Below are positions 13,043 through 23,673 of a stretch of 64,000 nucleotides of DNA, one piece after another (position 1 is the stretch's first letter; each line of letters opens with the position of its first letter). The stretch comes from Archegozetes longisetosus (Eukaryota > Arthropoda > Arachnida > Sarcoptiformes > Trhypochthoniidae). Below the pieces are notes generated by a model, which was not told the DNA's origin, searched no databases, and saw only the letters and a program-made list of their open reading frames with translations. A program made the translations under genes and the position numbers. Location of the stretch: contig JAEMBT020000008.1 of the NCBI GenBank assembly GCA_018873245.2, positions 11,797,172 through 11,861,171 of the forward strand, written 5' to 3'.

Positions 13043-14063
13043 CAAGAGAGGACACTCTGCTGTAATTTTAGGTATCAAGAAAACAACGACATCTGATCGT
13101 CAGATTCAGACTTTTTCTCTAAAAGAAACCCGCATAATTTAAATTATTGTTATTGTTAATGACAATCACATGTACACAAATCTGTATGTTTTTTGAATAC
13201 AAATTTAAGTGATTTTTGCTTAAAATAATCGTTATTTTTCTTAATTATTACTTGAATTCGCTCGCTATCAACAATAAAAGTAAGACTAAACTTGTAAAGA
13301 GCTTGTTAAGCTATGTGTTGTAATGTCTTATGAATATATTAGAATATTTTTATTTGTTAGAAAAGTTAAAGGTTATTAAAAAATGTGAATTCAATTTGTG
13401 AATTAAAATCTCTTCCTAAAATTTATCTCATTTTTTGAAATTTCACAAAATTCATGAGATTCAATCTTCGGGTCTATTATTATCCTTTATCTTTGCTTCA
13501 AACTGTTTTTGAGTTATACAAAATTTTTAAAGACTTGAATAAAAAGTTTTCTCGATGTATGAATGAGAAAAAACAAATTCCAGCGTGCGAGATTTTTCTC
13601 AAGTAATTCTTACTGAATTTATCATTTTAAGGGTACATGTTTAGTTTCAGTACCTAGTATCTTGTGAGCGAATTTTCATAACTTGATCAAAATTCCAGTT
13701 TCCTACTCGTATGATAAAATTTAATTGCATTATCTCAAGTAATCTTCAAGTTACTCGGAAAACATTGAACTTATCACTTTATCTCTAACAAAGTAACTTA
13801 CCTGGTTTTAAGGGGTTTTAGTAGTAAAAGTTGATGAATTTTTATGAAAATTTTTTTGAATATACTACATGTGGGGACCGACATTCTGATAAGAGGGCGT
13901 TCAGATTCCTTGTAAGGTGGGTGAATTATTCAAGTAAATTCTGTTAGAAGAATTGGAAGAGAATTTTTAAATTCTAATGAATGAAATATGCAGAACTATT
14001 GTATTGTTTCATATTTTAGAGTTTTCGCATAAATTTGTCTAAAATTTCTTTTATTTTAAAAGC
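13043..14063. other. Non-coding stretch upstream of P-element relic
   Basis: Starts with the right part of the short repeat split by the Tc1 insertion (to about 13056). The rest is AT-rich with no recognisable gene. The terminal inverted repeat expected for a P element was looked for near 13870-13930 and not found. Confidence 0.4.
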
Positions 14064-16613
14064 ATGACAAAAAAATGCACGTTTATTGGCTGTTCGAATA
14101 ACAAAGAAAATTCTCCTTTGCTTACATTTTTTTCGTTATCCTGTTAATTCTCATGATCGGTAAGCAATGTGGGTTATGCAGGTTTTTTGCTTAATTTTGT
14201 ATTTCTATAGTTGTCAAATTTGGGTTCAAATTGCCTCAAATTTCAAGATAACAGAAATGTTTCAATCAAATTACAAAAAATTGCACAATCAGTTTATTTG
14301 TTCAAATCACTTCGCCATCTCCGATAAACTATCAAGCGCTCATCGCACTGTGTTAACCAAACATACAGTTCCCGTATCACGACAGTCTTCATCATTGGAA
14401 TTACCCATACTCACAACAACTATTGAAGTAGAAAATTGCAGTTCACCGCCTTCATTAATCACCTCGCCCGAAAATAACTCGTTTATGTCGAAAGTTACTC
14501 GTGTTCACTCAATCTGCCGCAAATACACCAGAAAATCAAAGATATCCAAACTTAAATTTTTATCAAAAATAAGCACAATAGTTCGCAAGCGCATTCGTTT
14601 TTATCAATTGAAACTTGCAAAAACTAGGTATCAGCGCAAAAATATAAAAAAAATTATTGAGGATAGAAAATCATTATTACCACTTTTGCAAAAAATAGTT
14701 ACTGTTAGAAATTTGTTCAATCCATCTGCGTTTGAATTTATCAAATGTCAGTTTCAGTTTTTATTTACGTCAAAACATGGTCACCGCTGGTCATTTAAAA
14801 TGAAAAACCTTGCTACAGCAATATATCACAGGAGTCCTTCAACATATTCATTACTGCAATCATTATTTAAACTACCATCGCCGAAAACTATTTCAAGATT
14901 TGCAAATTCTCATCTAATGGACACTGACCTGACTGAAAATCATCTTAAAATCTTAGAATCATTTGTAACTAATCTTTCTTCTCGAGATCGAATATGTTCC
15001 TTATCATTTGATGAAATAGCTTTAAAATCTCATTTCCATTATAATTGTAAAAAAGATTTCATCGATGGTTTTGTTAATTACGGCACTATATCTCAGTCAT
15101 CTGAAACTGCAACTCATGCACTTGTTTTCTTGATAAGAGGGATAACTTCTAACTGGAAGTATCCGTTATGCTTCTACTTTTCGCGCACTGCAGCACCATC
15201 CACTGTTTTAAAGAAACTTATTACTAAAATACTCGATTCTCTTGACTTGATTCAACTGAGAGTTCATGCTATAGTTTGTGATCAATCGAACCAAAATCGT
15301 AATCTTGCAAAAACCATCTTAACATCACTGTAGAACAACCGTTTTTCATTCATAATAACCGAAAGATTTTCTTTATTTTTGATGTACCTCATTTAATGAA
15401 AACAACGAGAAATGCACTAATGAAACACAACATTAAGTTTGCAGATAATCAAATAGCATCTTGGTCACATATTCAAACACTTTTTGATATTTCAAAAGAC
15501 TCTGAATCTTCTTTATGTCCAAAGCTTACCGAAAAACACATCAATCCGAGAATCTTTGATAAGCAAAGGGTTAAATTTGCAACTCAAGTTTTGAGTCATT
15601 CTTGTGCATCAGCTATTTATTTTTCCGTAGCCACTGTAAAAATGACTTCATCATCATTAGGCACAGCACTGTTTTGCCAAAATATGGATAAATTATTTGA
15701 CAGCTTAAATTCATCATCGTACAACTCAACAAAATATCACAAAACTCCTTTGAATTCAAACAGTACATCAATGATAGAGCTTAAGAAGAGCATTGATTTC
15801 ATTAAGTCGTGGACATTCCACTATCCAAGTACAAATATCACCAGTCGAAATGTAATTTCAACAAAAAATTCGTGGCTTATTACAATTAATTCATTTATTG
15901 GTTTGTCAGAAATCTTATATCCAGATATTGAATACATATTTACTCGACGCATTAATCAAGATGCTTTAGAGAACTTTTTTGGAATTATCAGACGTCGTTC
16001 ATCAGCAGGAGGAATAATAACACCAAATATTTTTCGTTCATCTTTCAAAAGCGTTCTTGTTTCTAAAGTCTCCGAACAATCACTTCACACTAATTGTGAA
16101 CCAGATGATGATTTGTTGCTCAGTGATTTTGTACAGTGCACTATACCAATTTTCGACCAAATGCCCTCTTCAGCGCCATCAACAAATTCAGACATTCTTG
16201 CACTAGCAATATATTCCATTAACAATAAAGATCTTCCATCAGTTCATGAAATTCCGGAAAATAACATATCATCATATGTAGCAGGATTTATTATACGCCG
16301 AATAAAGAAGTTAATCAAATGCAACAATTGCTTTTCTACATTATCATCATCTGACACTTGTAGACCCGATCTTCTCTTTACCGACTTCAAGAGCTATTCA
16401 TACTCATCGGCACACCTCATAATTCCTTCTATTGAGTTTTCCAATATAACCAATAGTAGTATAAACATTGTACACCAACATTTCAAAATGCTTTCATCTG
16501 AGTGTTTGATTAAAAATAAATTATTCAGTCTTATTCTCGAAAACGTAGATTTTCGTGGATTCCTCATTGCCATCAGACAAGCGTTAAAAACGTTTTCGTT
16601 TCTTATATTATAA
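14064..16613 (+). pseudogene. P-element-like transposase (THAP9 family), broken
   Basis: Remnant of a P-element-type transposase. The THAP zinc finger begins at ATG 14064 (MTKKCTFIGCSNN), continues in another frame with FFRYP, crosses a probable intron at 14160-14210 (GTAAGC to CTATAG), and resumes with CQIWVQIA and the closing ICSNHF, completing the C2CH pattern. The body (14211-15333) carries SFDEIALKSHF and VCDQSNQNR. The second part (to 16613) carries FDVPHLMKTTRN and the conserved RINQDALENFFG block with the acidic catalytic residue. Reading it through needs one frame change near 14125 and one near 15310. The rest is long and open, so decay is recent or the indels are sequence errors. 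No terminal repeats were found. Confidence 0.78.
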
Positions 16614-17104
16614 ATATATTCGTTCACCACTATGTTAAGCGTATGAACCAGAAATTAATAACAGATCGCCATCAATCACATTTACGTAAAGCAAAATTGT
16701 TTTCGCATATGTAAGATTTGTTGATCATTAAAATTATTATATTTAAATATTGAAGCTTTGTGTCAAATTTTCATATTAAGTATTCAGATGTAATCACAAA
16801 ACAGTATAAAAGCTAATAAATGCTAAATTTTAAAAAATTAAATATAATTTGAGTCTGTATAAAGTCATTGAAACTGCAATAAACAATAACATTTGTTAAA
16901 TGAGTTGAATCAGTCATTTTAAGTATCAAATTACATAAATATTTTATGAATTCAAAGCCAACTATTGAACACTGATAGGAATACATAAACACTTTTTGGT
17001 TATTAAAACAATCAGTAGTTGCATAAAAAATAACTGAAAAGAAACAATAAACTAACTCGAACTGATCTAACACTAGTAGTTTTGTTTAATGAACATCAGA
17101 TATC

Positions 17105-17187
17105 TGGACGATGGTCAATTGGGTAAGTATGTTAACTAAATAAGTTTGTTTTGTAATGTTTTAGTAGGTTCGATTCCTCATTCTGAC
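17105..17187 (+). other. tRNA-like relic with A- and B-box motifs
   Basis: TGGTCAATTGGGTAAG resembles a pol III A box, and AGGTTCGATTCC about 50 bases on matches a B box. I could not fold a good acceptor or T stem. It is therefore more likely a tRNA-derived SINE head or dead tRNA than a working tRNA gene. Confidence 0.3.
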
Positions 17188-17299
17188 CCAAATATTTTTT
17201 GCTCTATTTTTCAATTTTTTTTAATTTTTAAATACTCCGAAATGTTAACTTTTTTTAAAGAGTGCGCATTTATGCTGTGTTTCCCCAGGCATCTAAAAG

Positions 17300-17554
17300 G
17301 TGGCGTTTTTAAAGTGCGTGTTTTTGATGCCCATCCTCCCCATAGAAGTGTCCTCTCTTGTATTCTCTACTCTTTGGTATTACTTCATGGGCAAAATCGT
17401 AAAAATGATAGGACGCGACAAAAGGACTGTAAGTAAATGGCTTCATAGATCTTATGAGACTGGATTAATACATGTGCTTAAGAGTAGTGGCGGCCGGTGC
17501 AAAGAAAATCAGGAGCAGGATTTAGGTATTGTTAGGGCTGCAAACGCAAAATGA
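17300..17554 (+). pseudogene. Tc1/mariner N-terminal DNA-binding fragment
   Basis: Open frame with a transposase-type helix-turn-helix, VKMIGRDKRTVSKWLHR followed by YETG and a basic SSGGR linker. It stops after about 84 codons with no DDE domain behind it. It is a truncated remnant of a Tc1-like element. Its coding strand at 17347-17379 contains the 33-base sequence that, elsewhere in the window, was interrupted by the intact Tc1 element. Confidence 0.55.
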
Positions 17555-19290
17555 GGAATAATTTTAATAATAATAATTTTTGTGTTAATTTAATTAATTC
17601 TTTGCTACAAAGATTGCAATCGGTTATTGAAGTAAATGGTGGTGCATACATAATACCAGTAAATAACTAAAATGTAAAAGTTTTCAATGACCATAAATTA
17701 AACTGTTAATAGCAAATACGTTTGTTGATTATTTTGATAAAAATAACAAGAAAGTAGTAATAATCCTTTTTATTGAAAAGTTCAAACATGCTTATTTTTA
17801 AGTTATCTGTACATCTCCCTTTATCAATCACTAACTGATGAGTGGAGAACAAATTTTTAAGGGTTTGCTCATTCATTTAATCACTTATTTAAAGTATTAA
17901 GATTAATATATGAATCATAATACTTTCACGTAATTAATAACCAAATACTTACCAAAAGAATCATTTCTTAGGCTTTTCGAGTCGAAGTCCGTTTGAAAAT
18001 GTTTTTACAACAATAAATTTATAAATACGTTAATGAAACTTATTTCTATAAAGGATAAATAATTAGAAAATCTATTTAAGTCATACCAATAATTCTTGAA
18101 GCCGATAGAATATTATTCGTTATCCTATATCATGTGTATTCTTCTGTATGATTTGTTCATTTTATGTAACTTAATAAATATACAGTATCTCTTATCATTA
18201 ATAAATCACTTTTCAATTTTTGTTCATATACTTTGAGATAATAGCTGAGCTATGACTATCTTCTTTTCTATTTAGAGTATTAAATTTTTATTCTTCCTCT
18301 GATTTATCATCTGTACGCATCGAAGATGTACTTGACGGTCACTATACGATATGATCACTAACTAAAGAATTTTGTGCGCTCTCTATGGGTTCCTGGGATA
18401 ACTTTCACTCGAAATTGATTGAATATTTTTAAAGTAGACATTATGAGGGAAAGAACATTGCCGAAAAGTCTATGAGATTCTGCCTAATTTGGCACTCGGG
18501 AACTAATGATATATTTTAATAGAGGTCATCAGCCTGATCAAAATTGCCAATGGGCCCACCTCCGTACAACTTATAGTTTAAGCGTTAGATGGCGTTAAAG
18601 TTTTAAAATGGGATATAATATATTTATTCGGTGGATATTAAAGATATTAAAAAATGGATTTCATATTTCTAGTCAGCGTTAAATTCTACATCGAAACCAT
18701 ATATCATATATTCAAAAATCTTAAAATCAAAAAATCGAAAAATTCGACACAAAATTCGAATATCTCGAAATTTATTCGATATAAAAAATTTTTGATTTGA
18801 TATACGAATTCTGCGTTAAAAATACATATAGATCAGTTTAAAAGTGAATTTATAAAAAATATAATGTTCAGCTTGAATAATATAAAAAACCATCAAACAT
18901 GTCTTCATATAGTGAAAACGCTACGGTCCACAGGAAGTTGGTCCCCAGGGCTCCTATGGTTCCTCAACATGCTACTGGGATGACGGAGGGTGGGGTCCCC
19001 ACCAAAATATTACATTTTACATCGTGATTAAATGTTATCATATATTTAAAAATATATGATAGGCATGGTTCGGCAATGTTCTTTGTCTGCTGGGCTCAAC
19101 AAAACTTATCGAGTAGTTTTTGTGCTAGAGGGAGTTAAAGTTTTGTACATGGCACTCAATATGAATATTGAACTTACCTTACAATATTACATTTCTATAT
19201 ATTTATATATAGTAATCTTATAGTAACGTAATATTGTAATATTCAATAATCACATTGAGTATAATTGAGTTCGTCAAAGCGTAGTCGTTT
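17555..19290. other. Non-coding stretch, some repeat-like patches
   Basis: No gene recognised. The part from 18300 on mixes AT-rich sequence with GC-richer patches (18540-18600, 18915-19010). AAAGAACATTGCCGAA near 18450 recurs inverted near 19072-19086, so 18448-19088 may be an old element, but the arms do not extend further. Confidence 0.35.
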
Positions 19291-19504
19291 GGTCCACTCT
19301 GAGTCTGCCGCCGAGGACCATATGCAGCCTCAATATGCGATCTCTGAAGATCTGCCCTCGGCAGATGACCAGCGTCGCTTGGGGTAATCACCCGGTCTCA
19401 ACTCGATGATCAGGCCCGGACCGGTGAAACGGACCTCCACTACTACTAACACTACTAACACTACTAACATTGCTATCACTACTAATACTTCTAATACTAC
19501 TAAC
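19291..19504 (+). repeat. GC-rich tract ending in (ACTACTAAC)n tail
   Basis: A GC-rich segment (19291-19438) unlike its surroundings runs straight into an imperfect tandem array of ACTACTAAC (19439-19504). The array is continued after the inserted element at 20133-20155. A unique 3' region followed by short tandem repeats is how several LINE and SINE families end, so this may be a retroposon 3' end. No reverse transcriptase is visible. Confidence 0.35.
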
Positions 19505-20132
19505 TAGTGCTCCGCACGAGTCGAGTCGATTTGAGCGATTTGTCAAATCGATTCAAACTTTCAGTTTCAAATCTCTAGAAGATTTGACTCGAACGCAGTC
19601 GAGGCGTGTCCGAGTCGAGCCTAAGTCTAGTCCGGGTATGACTCAAATCGATTTGAATTCATTTTGAGCTGTAGAGATGTTCCATAATTTCAACATTCTG
19701 GAACTCTGAGCATTATTAAAACCTGTAGAGTATTTTAGAAACTTATGAAATGTTCTAGAGTTTGCTAGAACATTCTAGAAACTCATGGAATACTTTAAAA
19801 CTTATTAGAGCATTCTAGAAACTTGTGTAATATTTTGGAACTTTTCAAAGCATTCTACAATCTTGTAACATATTCAGGAACTATCTAGGAAGCATGCATT
19901 TTGGTATAAAAGGGAGTCCACTCTACACATCCGTTCCATATTTGAGTTGAAAAACTTATGTAATCCACTAATATTAGTTGATTCGAGTCTTCGGGTAGGC
20001 TCGACGCGAGTTCAAATAAAATCGATTCGCGGTTTGAACAGACTCGACTCGAATAGGGACTCGACTCGATTTTTACGAGTCGAATTCAAATCTGCTCCGA
20101 CCCGACTCGAACTCGACTCGTGCAGAGCACTA
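19505..20132. mobile_element. Non-autonomous hAT-like element, 628 bp
   Basis: Inverted ends TAGTGCTCCGCACGAGTCGA and, reversed from the right, TAGTGCTCTGCACGAGTCGA. They are followed by many GACTCGA-type subterminal repeats, as in hAT transposons. Both sides are flanked by CTACTAAC (19497-19504 and 20133-20140), the 8-bp duplication expected of hAT. Because the flank is itself a CTACTAAC tandem array, the duplication is suggestive rather than proof. No transposase frame is present. The middle carries heat-shock-element-like motifs and a TATA box. Confidence 0.65.
19690..19922 (+). promoter_or_regulatory. Heat-shock-type promoter inside the hAT-like element
   Basis: A run of alternating GAA/TTC units: TTCTGGAA near 19696, a perfect three-unit GAACATTCTAGAA near 19768-19780, GAGCATTCTAGAA near 19808-19820 and TTCAGGAA near 19873. 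These recur roughly every 40-60 bases. TATAAAAG follows at 19915-19922. Upstream HSEs plus a TATA box is the arrangement of hsp70-type promoters. No coding sequence follows inside the element. Confidence 0.55.
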
Positions 20133-20155
20133 CTACTAACATTACTAACCTAAAC

Positions 20156-21536
20156 TAATCTAACATAACTCAAAAAATAGTACGAAAGGATATACAATTT
20201 CAATATAAAATTCTTATTCATTTTCTATCTCCATAAAAATATAATAGTTTAGGGAAAAATTGATCGGAGTTCTTTACTGAACTTGAAGCTCATTAAATTC
20301 AGTGTATATATTCTGATAAAGAGGAAAATCTGTTAATAGAGACAGTAAAAACGTTTGGCTAATATGAGATTGGCTATTTCGAAGTGTTTTCACTTTTTGC
20401 ACAGCTGATTGCGGACAAATTGGCATGGCAAATTGATTGAGGACTTATAAACGATAGATTATAACTACTGTGGATAATTTGAGACGCATTGAGCACAACT
20501 CTCGAGTTTCAGAAACTCAATGGCGGGTGCCAGGGTCTAGTTCAGAGTGTGCAAAACAAATTTTACAAATTCTGAGCCATTTTACTTGCAAAATAAAATA
20601 TTGAAATTCTTTGAATAGACATCTTATCAATCAGTTCTACGAGACAAAGCCTTATGCGCTAGTTTAACATTGATAAATAATAGTTCATTGATCGATGGAG
20701 TGATATGAAGTCAGGTAACTCTTTATTTAGAAGTAGATTATTCTTAGAGATCATTGACACTGACCCACTACAACTGATAAGTATTTAAGCAGATTCATAA
20801 TCAATATTATCGTAGTATAGCATCTAATGTTTAGTCTCGTCAGATTCTGTAAAGGCATTTTTAAGACGATGGAGCTATGATTTATTGCTGCATAAAGTTC
20901 AACGATAAAATTATCTAACCTTAAATAAACAGTTGTAATTCTTGAGTTACAAAATCAATTGTAATCAATCATTTTTCCTAGAATGTTTCAGACTCTATGT
21001 ACGGAAGATTATCCCCAAAAATTGAAAGAGTTTGAAGTTGAGTAACATTTTATTGAAAGTTATAATTTATGCAATCTATTCTCAATATGAGAGCCACTAT
21101 TCTTAACTATCATTCGATACTTTTAGGTCACGCTGAGTGCGTTTTGGACGTGATTTGTAGGAATTTGCGATCACTTTTCTCTACACATTTTCAAAAGTTC
21201 ATTAACATTTATTTATGAGTCTTCCTGGAATACCTGACGAATCTCTTGGTTTATTAGATGATACATCGAAACCATTATTTCTCATGCAATTTTATCTTTA
21301 CGATCTATTATGTTATGTGTATTACCGGTTGAAATGATATTTGCTTTCTTTTTGCACAATCTTTTGTTTGACTAAATGTCGTGACTATCTCTAGAAAGTC
21401 TTTTCGCGCAACCTAATTCTCGTGATGTTATGGGCGTTTTTGCCATTTTAATTGTATGAAATCTGTACACCATAAAATCTGTAGTGTCAGAGATGTTTTA
21501 AAAGTAGATAGAAGTTTAACTACAGGTTGTATTATG
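20156..21536. other. Intergenic, nothing recognised
   Basis: AT-rich sequence without recognisable genes or paired repeats between the hAT-like element and the MACPF gene. Confidence 0.45.
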
Positions 21537-21544
21537 TATAAAAG
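21537..21544 (+). promoter_or_regulatory. TATA-box candidate for the MACPF gene
   Basis: TATAAAAG about 190 bases upstream of the ATG at 21735. It would imply a 5' leader of about 160 bases. Confidence 0.35.
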
Positions 21545-21734
21545 TTATCAGCTTTCGATTTCTCAATTTTTGGAGAATAACCGTCTGTAGTTTAATAAAA
21601 TTTATAGATTTATTTCGAGAATATAAATCTCATAATTAAGATCAAAGAATCGGGAAATCTAGATTTAATTATTAGTTCGTGTCATATTTAAGTTAAACAT
21701 ATTATTTTCGAGTACCAGAAGATATTCAAGTGCA

Positions 21735-23411
21735 ATGAAGAAAATAACTTTAATTTTTATTTCAATCTTTGTCACTTTATTAATTGCTAGTGCCGTTGTC
21801 GGTACTATTACAAAGACAGAGAATAAAACCTCGACACAAGATGAAAAACAGTAAGAAATACCTGAACGATCAATCGATGTAAGATATATGTTTAATTAAT
21901 TCTTTAGTAAAACATTTAGTGAGGCAAGACTTTGTCAAAACTTAGTTCCAGGATTGATGAAAATATGTCGAGGCGCAGATATTTCTGTTTTAGACTTACT
22001 GCCTGTTGATACGAAAGCAGCTAAAGATTTGCGTCGAAGTATCTTCAACTTTACATGCACTGAACGAAAACAATGGACAAATCCATACAATAACGTAACA
22101 TATGACTTGCCTGACCAAATATCAACAATAAATAGCCTTCCATTCAGCATTTTTGAGACGAGATACTCATTTGATAAGGACTTTGAGTCAACGAAGAGAA
22201 CTATGGCAGTCGACGTTGGAATCGATTACAAACAGGGGATGTTTTCAGGAAGCGCTTCATACAAGAAAAATTTAGTTTCAATGCTGAATCAATCAACATC
22301 AATTGCATCTGTCGATTCATTTTTCTCGGCATTTCAAGCAGATCTCAAGCCTTATTGGAGTTCTGAAATGATAAATCAAGAGTTTTTCAAATTTATCACA
22401 AAAGATTTACCGAGTACTTATTATGGAAACGAGGATAAATATGATGAACTTTTCCAAACTTTCGGAACCCACTTTTTCTCGTCCGGACATTTTGGAGGAA
22501 TGTATAGAATAACTTTTGAACTGAACCAAAATCTTTTAAGAACTATGCCATCAACTGAGATCGAGGCTAATGCTAAAGCAAAATTCATTAGCGAAATTGC
22601 AGGCTTAACTGGAGATTTCAGCTATAATAAAGACAATATGCGCATTTCAGAACACTTCAACGGCAATTCGAAGATCATAAAAAAGCAATATGGTGGAAAT
22701 ATTTTCAATGTGGAGGATCGTAACTATGAAGAATGGATCAGATCGATACCACGTGATCCGTGGCTCTTTGGTGGATATTTGAAGCCTATAAGTTACATAT
22801 TTCCAGATTCTGTCGCATATAAAAAGAATGAAACAGATATGGCTGCTATTGTATATTTGGATAAAGCCTACCTTGCTGACATCAAAATAATTTTAGAGCA
22901 ATTCTCTGGTAAAGTTATCGAGAAAGAAATCGGTAAAAAATTGATCTCACAAGTCGTTGAATTACAAAAAGATAAAGTTCCCAACCATGAGAATGTAACA
23001 CAAATAAGAGAATCTGTTGACAAATATTTGAAAACTGCTCGCAATACCTATGGCAGGGCAAAAATCGAAGTTCGAAAAGCTAGTGTTCGAGATTCAAACA
23101 TCATTTTCAAATTAAGTCCTTATTGTGTTGTTTTTGCTGATGGCAAAGAAATAGGTCGGACCAGAGCTGCACGAAAAACTTCAAGTCCATCTTGGTTTAC
23201 AACATTTACAACTCATTATATTAACGTTCAAAGTTCGATTCAATTCTGTGTATGGGATAAGAATGTTCTATGGAGTGACAAACAAATTGGTTGCGGCAGT
23301 ACTACAGTTCAAAATATCATTGATAAAAATCTCGAAGGAAAGCCTAGTACAGAAAATTCTTTTCGAGACAATTGGTTCGAAGTCACAATATCATGGATGC
23401 CTAAAGAATAA
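21735..23411 (+). CDS. Secreted MACPF (perforin-like) protein with C-terminal C2-like domain
   Basis: Predicted pore-forming MACPF/perforin-superfamily protein of 539 residues. Exon 1 is 21735-21850 and encodes a signal peptide (MKKITLIFISIFVTLLIAS). The intron is 21851-21907 (57 bp, phase 2) and exon 2 is 21908-23411. The MACPF signature with the conserved GTH triplet (YDELFQTFGTHFF) lies at about residue 205. The last 130 residues begin AKIEVRKASVRD and look like a C2 beta-sandwich (SPYCVVFADGKEIGRT), the same MACPF-C2 order as vertebrate perforin, where C2 binds membranes through calcium. Such proteins act in immunity, predation or digestion by inserting oligomeric pores in target membranes. 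The role here cannot be read from sequence, and neighbours give no clue. An AATAAA at 23407-23412 overlaps the stop. Confidence 0.85.
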
Positions 23412-23673
23412 ATTGTTTAAAATTATTTGGAGAGTATTGTTTTTTATGAGCTTACGAGAAATATTTAATTTCTTGGAAGCTCATATTTTTCAACCATCAA
23501 TAACAGATTTATAGATATTAATATTTTTAATCTATTAGTCGACTCTTTAATGTTATAATTGGAAATAGTTTTCTTAATTTATTTTGTATTCGATTATTGA
23601 AAATATTGAAAATCCAACCAATTTTTGTACCAGTAATAGTATCAAGTAAACAATAATTAGTTTAGATTCTTCA

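Noticed and set aside
17105-17187. Functional tRNA gene
   Set aside because: Box motifs are present but acceptor and T stems do not pair.
18448-19088. Transposon defined by AAAGAACATTGCCGAA inverted ends
   Set aside because: The match is only about 16 bases, does not extend inward, and no target duplication is visible.
19470-20153. Two short frames flanking the heat-shock-like motifs
   Set aside because: They are translations of the hAT-like subterminal GACTCGA repeats.
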